Below are positions 51,185 through 59,772 of a stretch of 64,000 nucleotides of DNA, one piece after another (position 1 is the first letter of the stretch; the number at the start of each line of letters is the position of its first letter). The position numbers were made by a program, and so were the translations under genes. A model generated the notes under the pieces. That model was not told the DNA's origin and searched no databases. It was given only the letters and a program-made list of their open reading frames with translations. This stretch comes from UBA7985 sp002690455 (GTDB taxonomy: Bacteria > Pseudomonadota > Alphaproteobacteria > UBA7985): positions 1 to 64,000 of the forward strand of contig CBFIIW010000015.1 in the NCBI GenBank assembly GCA_965662775.1, given 5' to 3'.

Positions 51185-53670
51185 CTACAGTCCTGATCCG
51201 CCGGTTATTCCTTATGTTTTACCGTTTGTTGCAATCTGTTCTCAGCGGAGGTTTGCGTTCTGCTTGCGTAGGGTCTCGAGCAGCTGTTGCCTTTATTTCG
51301 GCTCTCGGGTTGCTGACGCTGGCGGGTGTGGCCCGTGCGCAGATCCCGTTGACGCCGGAGCAGGCGGTGGAATTGGTCCAGGCGCAGGCGGTCGCGGGCG
51401 AGCAGACTGATACAGGCGAACTCGAAGCCGCCGCGACGTCTGTGATCGAATTCGACCCGCTCTCACCCCAAGTGTATGGCCCTGGAACCATTGAACAGAT
51501 TGTCGTCCGTGGGAACCAGCGCCTGTCCAGCGCTACAATCCTGTCGATTCTGCCGGTCCGGGTGGGCCAGGATTTTCAACCCATCCGTTTGGATAATGCG
51601 CTCAAGGCGCTCTACGCCACTGGACAATTTGCCGATGTTCGCATCGATCGATCGGGCAACGTGCTGATTATCCAGGTGCGCGAAAACGTCCTTATCAATC
51701 AGATCAATTTCGAAGGCAACGGGGCAATCAACGACGAAGAGTTGTTCCAACTCATCGACACCACCAGCCGTTCTGTGCTCAGCCGAACGCAGGTGGCGGA
51801 AGACATTCGCAAAATCAAGCAGCGCTATGAGATCCTCGGCCGTCTGCTCGTGGTAATCGAGCCGAAGATCATCCCGCTGACCGAGAACCGCGCAAACCTT
51901 GCGTTTGAAATCAATGAAGGCGCACGCACGCGGATCGATGCGATTAACTTTGTCGGCAATCAGGCTTATACCGACCGGCGTCTGCGTTCCATCATTCTAT
52001 CCAAGCAGTCCAACATTGTCCGTAATCTGCTGCAGGCTGACAGTTATTCGCCCGGGCGGGTCACGGTGGATCGGAACTTTCTCACCGAATACTATCAGTC
52101 GCGCGGCTTTGCCGACTTTGAGGTTGTTTCGGCCATTGCCGAGCAAACCCCCGAAAAGCGTGGCTTCATCCTGACATTTACAGTGAAAGAGGGGATTCGC
52201 TACCGTGTCGGGCAGATCCGCATCGCAAATAACCTGCCAGGGGTCGATACCTCAAGACTGGTGAACCGGTTGAAGGTGCGCACCGGGCAGACCTTTGATA
52301 TCACCGAAGTTGAGGCCACGCAGGAGGACCTCACGGAGCGGGTTTCAGCGCAGGGTTTCCCCTTCGTTGAGGTCGATATCGAGCAGAACCTTGACCCGAC
52401 CCGCGGCATCGTTGACCTCACCTACACGATTGAAGAAGGCGATCGGCTATTCGTTGAACGGATTGTTATCGAGGGCAATGAACGTACGGCCGACGACGTA
52501 ATTCGCCGTGAATTCCGTCTGTCCGAAGGTGACGCTTTCTCAGTGTCCAAGCTACAGCGCTCGCAGGCACGGCTACTAAGCCTTGGCTACTTTGCGTCAG
52601 TCGAGTTCGAGCCCGAGGCAGGATCATCACCCGATCAGGTCGTGGTGGTCACGCAGGTCGAGGAGCAGCGAACGGGCGAGTTGATGCTCGGTGGCACCTA
52701 CTCAAACACCGCCGGCATTCTTGGTAACTTCAAGATCGCCGACCGGAACTTTCGCGGGCGCGGGCAGAAGTACGACCTCGACATCAATGCGGGTATCCGC
52801 AACCGCGACGCCTCTTTCAGCGTGACTGAGCCTTACTTCCTGGGCCGGGAGATCAGCGCGGGTGTGGAACTGTTCTATAACGACCGCAACGTCAGCAACA
52901 TCTATGATCGCCGTGAAATCGGAGCGGATGTGACGCTGGGCTATAAACTGTCGGAGCGTTTGAGCCAGTCGTGGACCTATGGCCTGACTCAAACTGAGGT
53001 CTCGAATGTTGCAGAAAATGCGTCACTGCTGATCACTCAGCAGGAGGGTCGCTCGATCCGTTCGGAGGCACGGCACTTTTTGCGTTACGACCGTCGCGAC
53101 GTGGCCTTCAATCCGACGGAAGGCTATCTGCTTTCCATGCGAAACAGTGTCGCCGGGCTGGGTGGTTCAGTCCGCTATCTGAAGACGACCGCTGAGGCCA
53201 CGCACTATCTGCCACTGGGAGAGACTTTCACTTTTGCCACGCGAGCAGAGGGCGGTTTCATCGAAGGGTTGGGGCAGGACACGCTTCTGGCTGACCGCTT
53301 CATCATTGGTGGTGATCTCATTCGCGGCTTTACCCCGGCTGGCCTAGGCCCGCGGGAGCAGAACAGCGGCAATCTCGGTGCAGCACGCTACTGGCGAACA
53401 TCGGCCGAGCTGCGCTTCCCACTTCCCGGATTGGGGGAGCAGGGTGTGAAGGGCCGACTCTTTGCAGATGCTGGGGCTGCATGGCACGTCGGGCAGGAAA
53501 CGGGGGACACGGTTGTGCAGGATAGTGCAGACCCGCGCGCATCCGTCGGCATTGGTGCAACCTGGGACTCTCCGCTGGGACCGCTTTCTATTGATTATGG
53601 TATTCCATTGGCGAAGAAGAGTTTTGATGTGGAGCAACGCTTCAGGTTCTCGATCTCAACATCATTCTGA
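51181..53670 (+). CDS. bamA: Outer membrane protein assembly factor BamA
   Basis: BamA inserts beta-barrel proteins into the outer membrane. The 829-residue protein has a long signal peptide ending near ARA-Q (51-54), five POTRA repeats (about 98-440, starting IEQIVVRGNQRLSSATIL) and a C-terminal barrel from about 470. The barrel shows the conserved IRGF-type motif in DLIRGFTPAGLGPR and ends in a terminal aromatic residue, RFSISTSF. The start overlaps rseP, so translation is coupled. skp follows after 62 bp. Confidence 0.97.
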   Translation: MTTVLIRRLFLMFYRLLQSVLSGGLRSACVGSRAAVAFISALGLLTLAGVARAQIPLTPEQAVELVQAQAVAGEQTDTGELEAAATSVIEFDPLSPQVYGPGTIEQIVVRGNQRLSSATILSILPVRVGQDFQPIRLDNALKALYATGQFADVRIDRSGNVLIIQVRENVLINQINFEGNGAINDEELFQLIDTTSRSVLSRTQVAEDIRKIKQRYEILGRLLVVIEPKIIPLTENRANLAFEINEGARTRIDAINFVGNQAYTDRRLRSIILSKQSNIVRNLLQADSYSPGRVTVDRNFLTEYYQSRGFADFEVVSAIAEQTPEKRGFILTFTVKEGIRYRVGQIRIANNLPGVDTSRLVNRLKVRTGQTFDITEVEATQEDLTERVSAQGFPFVEVDIEQNLDPTRGIVDLTYTIEEGDRLFVERIVIEGNERTADDVIRREFRLSEGDAFSVSKLQRSQARLLSLGYFASVEFEPEAGSSPDQVVVVTQVEEQRTGELMLGGTYSNTAGILGNFKIADRNFRGRGQKYDLDINAGIRNRDASFSVTEPYFLGREISAGVELFYNDRNVSNIYDRREIGADVTLGYKLSERLSQSWTYGLTQTEVSNVAENASLLITQQEGRSIRSEARHFLRYDRRDVAFNPTEGYLLSMRNSVAGLGGSVRYLKTTAEATHYLPLGETFTFATRAEGGFIEGLGQDTLLADRFIIGGDLIRGFTPAGLGPREQNSGNLGAARYWRTSAELRFPLPGLGEQGVKGRLFADAGAAWHVGQETGDTVVQDSADPRASVGIGATWDSPLGPLSIDYGIPLAKKSFDVEQRFRFSISTSF

Positions 53671-53732
53671 TTTAAAAGACCAGCATCAGTCAGAACGGCC
53701 GATGCCAACGGCCTCGCAATAGGACCACTCTA

Positions 53733-54335
53733 ATGCATATGCGTATTCGTCGAATTGTTCTTGTTCTTGTATCGATACTCACCCTGTCGATAGGGCAGGC
53801 GGCGCGTGGGCAGCTAGAGCCTGTGATCGCCGTCGTCGACGTGGACGCCGTGATCCGTGATTCACAGGCCATGACGACGCTGAGTGCTCAATTGCTTGAG
53901 CTACAGTCCCAGTGGGAAAATGAGCTAACGGCACTGAACAAAGACCTCGCTGCTAACCTGCGCAGTGCGCAGGAAAGCCTCGACGCTGCCGAAATCGATC
54001 AGGAGGCCTTCCGTAAGGTACAGATCCGCACCCAGCGGGACTTGCAGCAACTGCGACAGGAAGCCAATGCGCGCCAGCGAAAGCTGATCCAGGCTCGCCG
54101 CGTGGCTGAAGAAGAACTGCAGCGGCGGCTTGAGGAGATTGTCATACGAATTGCGTCTGACCGCGGGGCCAACCTCGTGTTCAACTATTCCGGCATTGTG
54201 ATTGCGGCTTTGGGGTTTGATATTTCTGAGCAGGCAATCCAGGAATTGAACGAGCAGATCCCCGAGTTGAACATCACGGTAAACGCACCGACCCCTGAAG
54301 AAATTCAGTCTGAGCCTGCTGAAAGCGGAAACTGA
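53733..54335 (+). CDS. skp: OmpH/Skp family periplasmic chaperone
   Basis: Skp holds outer-membrane proteins unfolded on the way to BamA. The 200-residue protein has a signal peptide (about 1-27) and then a long helical arm, about 60-150, rich in Gln, Arg, Glu and Leu (LQQLRQEANARQRKLIQ). VIAVVDVDAVIRDSQAM (31-47) is the family strand. It lies between bamA and lpxD, the usual place. Confidence 0.9.
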   Translation: MHMRIRRIVLVLVSILTLSIGQAARGQLEPVIAVVDVDAVIRDSQAMTTLSAQLLELQSQWENELTALNKDLAANLRSAQESLDAAEIDQEAFRKVQIRTQRDLQQLRQEANARQRKLIQARRVAEEELQRRLEEIVIRIASDRGANLVFNYSGIVIAALGFDISEQAIQELNEQIPELNITVNAPTPEEIQSEPAESGN

Positions 54336-54347
54336 AGCGGGGCAGCC

Positions 54348-55532
54348 TTGACCGATCCTCGATTTTTCCAAACCGCTGGGCCCTTCACGCTCGGTGACGT
54401 GCTGGAGCATCTGGGACTGGGTCCGGATATCCTCCCTGGCACATTTGGGCGTAGCGCCGATACTCCGACCGAAGTCGATTATGATCTTCTGCTCACGGAT
54501 GTCGCTCCACTGTCCGAGGCAGACCCGGGGCATTTGAGTTTCTTTCACAACAGCGCTTATGCCGAGGCGCTGCGCACCACGAGAGCGGGCGCCGTGTTTG
54601 TGACTCCAGACGCTGAAACCCTTGTGCCCGCCGGTGTGACCCGAATCGTGGTGCAGGATCCGTATCGCTGTTTTGGGCAGGCTGCGACGCTGTTTCACCC
54701 GCCGACAGTTACAACTGAAACAATCATAGACCCCAGCGCGCAAGTGTCTCCGGACGCCCAACTAGGCGCAGGCGTCAATATTGGCCCCTTCGTTCATATT
54801 GGCGCAGGCGCCCAAGTCGGCGCGGGGAGCGTGCTGCAGGCCCATGTGAGCATTGGCGAAAACGTTCGTCTGGGGCGCGATTGCATCGTCTGCACCGGCG
54901 CCAGTCTGTCTCACGCGCTTGTTGGCGACCGTGCGCACATTAAACCCGGCGCGCGTGTCGGCCAAAGTGGCTTCGGCTGGGCCTTGGGTCAGCATCGCGA
55001 CGGTTATGGGTTGCATCAGCGGATCCCTCAGCTCGGCCGGGTTATCCTCGGGGATGATGTGGAAATCGGAGCTAATGCTACCGTCGACCGTGGTTCTGGT
55101 CCTGATACCGTCATCGGCACAGGGACGGTTATCGACAACCATTGCCTCATTGCCCACAACGTCCGTATTGGCCAACGCTGTGTGATGGCCGGCTTTTCGG
55201 GTGTGGCCGGGTCGGGCATCCTCGAAGACGATGTGGTTGTCGGCGCGCGAGTGTCGATCCTGGGCCATATTCGGGTCGGCGCAGGTACCGTCGTTATGGC
55301 TGGGTCACAGGTCACAAAGTCCTTTCCGGGCGGGATGCGGCTCTCAGGGGTTCCCGCCACCGAACACCGGCAGTATCTTCGGGAGCAAGCAACGCTGCGG
55401 CAACTAGCGCAGCAGCAGCCTGACGCCGGTACTGAGCCACTAACCGGTTCGACACCGCCAGTTAACGCGTCTCAGACAACGGCGCAAATACCGACACCGA
55501 TATCGGACAAGGGAGACACCACGAATGGTTGA
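54348..55532 (+). CDS. lpxD: UDP-3-O-acylglucosamine N-acyltransferase
   Basis: LpxD adds the N-linked hydroxyacyl chain in lipid A synthesis. The 394-residue protein starts with TTG and ends in an 8-bp overlap with fabZ. A left-handed beta-helix of hexapeptide repeats fills residues about 130-330 (AQVSPDAQLGAGVNIGPFVHIGAGAQ). The IAHNVRIGQRCVMAGFSGVAG region includes a catalytic-type His. The last 45 residues are a Thr/Pro/Gln-rich extension. Confidence 0.95.
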   Translation: MTDPRFFQTAGPFTLGDVLEHLGLGPDILPGTFGRSADTPTEVDYDLLLTDVAPLSEADPGHLSFFHNSAYAEALRTTRAGAVFVTPDAETLVPAGVTRIVVQDPYRCFGQAATLFHPPTVTTETIIDPSAQVSPDAQLGAGVNIGPFVHIGAGAQVGAGSVLQAHVSIGENVRLGRDCIVCTGASLSHALVGDRAHIKPGARVGQSGFGWALGQHRDGYGLHQRIPQLGRVILGDDVEIGANATVDRGSGPDTVIGTGTVIDNHCLIAHNVRIGQRCVMAGFSGVAGSGILEDDVVVGARVSILGHIRVGAGTVVMAGSQVTKSFPGGMRLSGVPATEHRQYLREQATLRQLAQQQPDAGTEPLTGSTPPVNASQTTAQIPTPISDKGDTTNG

Positions 55533-56028
55533 TATTCTAGACGAACCCCTGTTGCAGCCTGCAGAGCGCCCCTCGCTTGATATTCAGGACATCATGGCGC
55601 TGCTGCCGCACCGCTACCCGTTTCTGCTGGTGGATAGGGTTGAGTGGAGCCGTGCGTCGAAACGCTCCGCTATCGGTTACAAAGGCATTACCTATAACGA
55701 GGAATATTTTCAGGGGCACTTCCCAAAGATGCCCGTTATGCCCGGTGTTCTGCAAATCGAAGCCATGGCGCAGACAGCCGGCCTTATGATCCTCGGCTCT
55801 CTCGATGATGCCGATGACCGGCGCCTTAAGGGCGTTTACTTCATGTCCATGGACAAGACCAAGTTTCGCAAGCCAGTGACGCCCGGCTGTATGCTCGAAA
55901 TGCATGTTCACGTTATCAAGAATCGGGGGCTTATCTACACCTTCCGCGGTGAATGCTATGTCGACGGCGCTCGGATTTCTGAGGCAGAATTTGTCGCTAT
56001 GGGCATCGAGGACGACGGCGAGGCGTGA
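55525..56028 (+). CDS. fabZ: 3-hydroxyacyl-ACP dehydratase FabZ
   Basis: FabZ dehydrates 3-hydroxyacyl-ACP in fatty acid elongation. The 167-residue hotdog protein has LPHRYPFLLVDRV (27-39), the catalytic His65 in YFQGHFPKMPVMPGVLQIEAMAQ and Glu79. It is set between lpxD and lpxA, so fatty acid and lipid A supply are linked. It overlaps lpxA by 4 bp. Confidence 0.98.
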   Translation: MVDILDEPLLQPAERPSLDIQDIMALLPHRYPFLLVDRVEWSRASKRSAIGYKGITYNEEYFQGHFPKMPVMPGVLQIEAMAQTAGLMILGSLDDADDRRLKGVYFMSMDKTKFRKPVTPGCMLEMHVHVIKNRGLIYTFRGECYVDGARISEAEFVAMGIEDDGEA

Positions 56029-56834
56029 CTGCCCACTACCTTGGTATTCACCCTGCTGCGGTTATCGAAGACGGCGCTCAGCTGGGGCATGACGTGAACA
56101 TCGGTCCATTCTGCCATGTTGGGCCGGGTGTGGTGCTGGGCGACGGCTGCAGCCTGCATTCTCACGTGGTGATTCAGGGGGAAACCAGCCTTGGCGAAGG
56201 CACAGAGGTCTATCCCTTCGCCTCTCTGGGGCTGGCTCCGCAAGACAAGAAATATGCTGGTGAGCGCACCATGCTGGTGATTGGTGAGCGGAACGTAATC
56301 CGTGAATACGTCACCATGCAGCCCGGTACCCAAGGCGGCGGCGGCGTCACGCGGGTGGGGGATCGGGGCCTTTTCATGGTGGGGTGTCACGTCGCCCACG
56401 ACTGTCAAATTGGCGATGATGTGATTTTGGTCAATCATGTCAGTCTCGGCGGGCACGTAGAGGTGGAGGATGCGGCGATCATCGGGGGGCTCAGTGGCGT
56501 CCATCAGTTCTGCCGAATTGGCCGGCACGCGATGGTCGGGGCGCACTCGATGATTGTGCGCGATGTCCTGCCTTACACCACAGTCACCGGACAAAGGGCG
56601 CACTTTGCTGGCCTGAACCTTGTTGGCCTCAAACGGCATGGCTTTGACAATGAAGTCCGGCGACAGTTGCAAGACATTATCGACACCCTGTTTTCCGAGC
56701 CGGGAATCATGGAACAGCGGCTCGATGAATTCCAACGTATACCCGGAGTGGGGGAAGCAGGCCCTGCAAAGAACCTGCTCACTTTCCTGAAACGGGCTAG
56801 CAAGGGCCGCGGCTTTACCGGGCCGCTCGAATAA
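56025..56834 (+). CDS. lpxA: UDP-N-acetylglucosamine acyltransferase
   Basis: LpxA performs the first step of lipid A synthesis, O-acylation of UDP-GlcNAc. The 269-residue protein starts with GTG inside the fabZ stop. A hexapeptide beta-helix (HPAAVIEDGAQLGHDVNIGPFCHVGPG) and FMVGCHVAHDCQIGD, with the catalytic His of the CHxAHD-type motif, are clear. The C-terminal helical domain includes FEPGIMEQ-type sequence. Confidence 0.97.
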   Translation: MTAHYLGIHPAAVIEDGAQLGHDVNIGPFCHVGPGVVLGDGCSLHSHVVIQGETSLGEGTEVYPFASLGLAPQDKKYAGERTMLVIGERNVIREYVTMQPGTQGGGGVTRVGDRGLFMVGCHVAHDCQIGDDVILVNHVSLGGHVEVEDAAIIGGLSGVHQFCRIGRHAMVGAHSMIVRDVLPYTTVTGQRAHFAGLNLVGLKRHGFDNEVRRQLQDIIDTLFSEPGIMEQRLDEFQRIPGVGEAGPAKNLLTFLKRASKGRGFTGPLE

Positions 56835-56837
56835 TCA

Positions 56838-57623
56838 ATGCGGTTGGGGCTCATCGCAGGGGGTGGTGGATTGCCGGACGAGGTCCTCGCCCACTCTGGC
56901 CGTGACATCCATCAATGTTTCAGGGTCGGCGCCGGATGTGAATTTTCACTCGGCGCAGTGGCCGCACTGGTTGCAGCGGCGCAGGCAGCAGGCTGCGACG
57001 CCTTGTGTCTGGTCGGATCAGTTGATCGTCGCGACTTTACCGCGTTGGATCTAGGCGGTCGTTGGGTTGCGGAAAGGGCCCGCACGCGGTCGGCCGCGAC
57101 GGGCACAGCAGGGGACGGGAGCCTGCTGGACGCGCTTGTTGCATACTTCGAGGACCATGGACTGCGGGTTGTTGGGGTCGACGACATATGCCCGGACCTG
57201 CTGACCCCGGCCGGGGTGTTGATCGGCGACAGTTCCCAAGTCTCGACCGCGCAGCAGAGACAGGGGCTCGCCAAGGCCCGAGCGCTGGGCCTGACTGACC
57301 GGGGACAGGCGGTTATCGCCTGCGGCTTGCCGACCTCCGATTGCCAATGGCTGGAAGAAGGCGAGGACGGCACGGACGCGCTGATTGATCGGGCTGGCGC
57401 CTCGACGCTGCAAACACCCAAAATCCTATTCAAGGCTCTCAAGCCTCAGCAGGACCGGCGGATAGACCTGCCCGCTTGGGGGCCAGAGACCGTCCACCGC
57501 GCTGTAGCGGCGGGTCTGGATGCGCTGGTGTTCGAGGCTGGTGCGTCATTGGCTGTTGACCGGCAGCGCGCGCTAAAGCTGGCCCAGCGACACGGGCTCA
57601 CCGTGATTGGAGGCGCAGTATGA
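56838..57623 (+). CDS. lpxI: UDP-2,3-diacylglucosamine pyrophosphatase LpxI
   Basis: LpxI makes lipid X from UDP-2,3-diacylglucosamine by a different fold from E. coli LpxH and is the usual enzyme in alphaproteobacteria. The 261-residue protein opens with LGLIAGGGGLPDEVLAHS (3-20). CLVGSVDRRDF, GDGSLLDALVAYFEDHGLRVVG and the end VFEAGASLAVDRQRALKLAQRHGLTV match. It lies 3 bp after lpxA and overlaps lpxB by 4 bp. Confidence 0.95.
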   Translation: MRLGLIAGGGGLPDEVLAHSGRDIHQCFRVGAGCEFSLGAVAALVAAAQAAGCDALCLVGSVDRRDFTALDLGGRWVAERARTRSAATGTAGDGSLLDALVAYFEDHGLRVVGVDDICPDLLTPAGVLIGDSSQVSTAQQRQGLAKARALGLTDRGQAVIACGLPTSDCQWLEEGEDGTDALIDRAGASTLQTPKILFKALKPQQDRRIDLPAWGPETVHRAVAAGLDALVFEAGASLAVDRQRALKLAQRHGLTVIGGAV

Positions 57624-58741
57624 AGCTTGCCGTTCTCACCGGAGAGCCATCTGGGGACCTGCTCGCCGAAGCCGCTGTTAAGGCGCTTCGAGGGCGGCAT
57701 CCAGAGCTTGAGCTCATAGGGCTGGGCGGTGAAGGTCTCGCACGCGCGGGGCTGAGAAGTCGATATCCGCTTGCCGGGTTTGCGGTTAACGGTCTTGTGG
57801 AGGCGTTGCCGCACGTTCCTCGGCTGCTCATGCGGATTGAGCAGCTCACGCGCTGGCTGCTGCGGGAGCAGCCGGACGTTGTGCTCACTGTCGATGCCCC
57901 TGATCTAACCCTGCGGATTGCTCGGGCGCTGCGCCGTCGGGGCTATGAGGGCAAGCTCGTCCATCTGGTCGCGCCGACGGTTTGGGCCTGGCGGCCGGAA
58001 CGGGCAACCGCCATCGCAGATTATTTGGATCAGCTGCTGTGCCTGTTTCCCTTTGAACCTGCGCTGTTTGAGGCGCATGGCCTGCCAAGCCACTTCGTAG
58101 GGCATCCTGCTCTTGACCGGCCTTTGCCAGCAGCTGCCCGGCAGGCGGATACGCTTATGTTGCTGCCTGGGAGCCGAATGAGTGAGGTTCGAGCGCTGAC
58201 TCCCTTGTTTCGCGACACAGTCCGTCGGCTTCGCAGTGAACATCCCGCCTTGCAGTGCCTGGTGCCGACAGTGGAAACCACTCGAAGCTTTGTCACCCGC
58301 CGGATGGCTGATTGGCCGACGCCGATCGAATTCTTGTTCCGCCCTGAAGACAAGGCCGATGCTTTCGCCCGTGCAACGGTCGCCCTCGCAGCCTCGGGTA
58401 CGGTAGCGCTAGAGCTGGCGAAGGCCGGGGTCGCGGGTGTCATAACCTACCGCCTTTCACCGGCAACGTTCAGGGCGCTTCAACGCCAGTCTTCCCTGCA
58501 TCACTTCAGTCTGATCAACATTCTCGCTGATGCTGAAATCATGCCCGAACGGCTGCAGCAAGATGCCACGCCGGATCGGTTAGCCACAGAGGTTGGCCGG
58601 CTTCTGAGGGATCAGACGGCCCGCGCGCAGCAACTGGCAGCTCAGCACCATGCGCTATCATCCTTAGCCTTGCCATCAGGAACGACCACGGCCAATCTCA
58701 TCGCTGATCATGTGGATTCCCTGCTCGGACGATCAAAATGA
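57620..58741 (+). CDS. lpxB: Lipid-A-disaccharide synthase
   Basis: LpxB joins lipid X and UDP-diacylglucosamine to the tetraacyl disaccharide at the inner membrane. The 373-residue protein has LTGEPSGDLLAEAAVKAL (6-23), VVLTVDAPDLTLRIARAL, LVAPTVWAWRPERA (115-128), LLPGSRMSEVRAL and AASGTVALELAKAGV. It overlaps lpxI and the following hydrolase gene by 4 bp each. Confidence 0.96.
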   Translation: MKLAVLTGEPSGDLLAEAAVKALRGRHPELELIGLGGEGLARAGLRSRYPLAGFAVNGLVEALPHVPRLLMRIEQLTRWLLREQPDVVLTVDAPDLTLRIARALRRRGYEGKLVHLVAPTVWAWRPERATAIADYLDQLLCLFPFEPALFEAHGLPSHFVGHPALDRPLPAAARQADTLMLLPGSRMSEVRALTPLFRDTVRRLRSEHPALQCLVPTVETTRSFVTRRMADWPTPIEFLFRPEDKADAFARATVALAASGTVALELAKAGVAGVITYRLSPATFRALQRQSSLHHFSLINILADAEIMPERLQQDATPDRLATEVGRLLRDQTARAQQLAAQHHALSSLALPSGTTTANLIADHVDSLLGRSK

Positions 58742-59772
58742 GTAAGAATACGCTGCCCGAAGCCGATACTCCGCGCGCTGCTTCCACTATGGCTTTTGAC
58801 CCGTGTTTTTCGCCTCGTGCGCCCTGGTTCGGTGGTGATCTGCAGACCATGGCATCGGTTCTATCTCCCCCTCGGGTCAGTCTGGATGATCTGGATGTTG
58901 AAGCCCTGCGACTGCCGACGCTAGACGGCTCTGGCGACATCCTCACCGGGGAGCGCCTGACGCTGCCTGGGACGGCAGATAGCGCGGGTCTTGCGCGGCC
59001 TACGGTGGTTCTTTTACACGGTATGATGGGGGATCTCGACCGCGGATATATGCGGGTGCTGACCCACACCTTTGCCCGTCTGGGCCATGCGGTCGTGCGC
59101 ATGAACCTGCGCGGCGCCGGGTCGTCTCGGCCGTTGTGTCGCCGCAACTACCACGCTGGATTTACCACGGATCTGCATGCCATGGCCGCCGCCCTGTCCG
59201 CGCGCTCGGATACCGGCAAGCTGGCGTGGATTGGTATTTCGCTGAGCGGGAATATGTTGCTCAAGGCGGCGAGTGAAACCGACTTTGTTGACGCGGCGGA
59301 TCATCACCGGATCGTTTCTGTGTCAGCGCCGATTGACCTCATAGCGACTTCAGAGCGGTTCTCGCGTAAGCGGAACTTCATCTATAAGGCCTATCTGGTG
59401 CGAAAAATCCGGCGTCTTGGTCCTCTACAACCCGGCAGAACCCCTACCGAAATAGCACAACTGCGACGAATCCGGTCCGTAGGCGAATTGGACGAGTGTT
59501 TTACCGCGCCTGACAACGGTTACGCATCAGCAAGCGAATACTACCAACTCAATTCGGCCAAAGAATTCATACCCGATGCTCGGCTGCCTTGCCTGGTGAT
59601 TTCTTCAGCCGATGACCCGTGGATCGACATTGGACCCTATCAGGCGATCAAGTGGCATCTGAACCCTTTGCTGACACCAGTTCTAACACGAACAGGTGGG
59701 CACGTGGGGTTCCACGGCCGAGGGTATCGTGATCCGATGTATGTCGGTTGGTCGCGCGCCTTTCTGGACTAG
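58738..59772 (+). CDS. YheT-family alpha/beta hydrolase
   Basis: The 344-residue protein has the YheT/ABHD-type pattern: the N-terminal FSPRAPWFGGDLQTM (24-38), VVLLHGMMGDLDRGYMR (oxyanion region), VVRMNLRGAGSSRPLCRRNYHAG and the nucleophile elbow GISLSGN. The C-terminal His lies in TGGHVGFHGRG. The substrate is not known; esterase or lipase activity is plausible. Its 4-bp overlap with lpxB suggests co-expression with lipid A synthesis. It overlaps the convergent dinB by 4 bp. Confidence 0.88.
   Translation: MSKNTLPEADTPRAASTMAFDPCFSPRAPWFGGDLQTMASVLSPPRVSLDDLDVEALRLPTLDGSGDILTGERLTLPGTADSAGLARPTVVLLHGMMGDLDRGYMRVLTHTFARLGHAVVRMNLRGAGSSRPLCRRNYHAGFTTDLHAMAAALSARSDTGKLAWIGISLSGNMLLKAASETDFVDAADHHRIVSVSAPIDLIATSERFSRKRNFIYKAYLVRKIRRLGPLQPGRTPTEIAQLRRIRSVGELDECFTAPDNGYASASEYYQLNSAKEFIPDARLPCLVISSADDPWIDIGPYQAIKWHLNPLLTPVLTRTGGHVGFHGRGYRDPMYVGWSRAFLD

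Noticed and set aside
53925..54761. 278-codon minus-strand frame across skp-lpxD
   Set aside because: It is antisense to skp and lpxD and has no recognisable domain.
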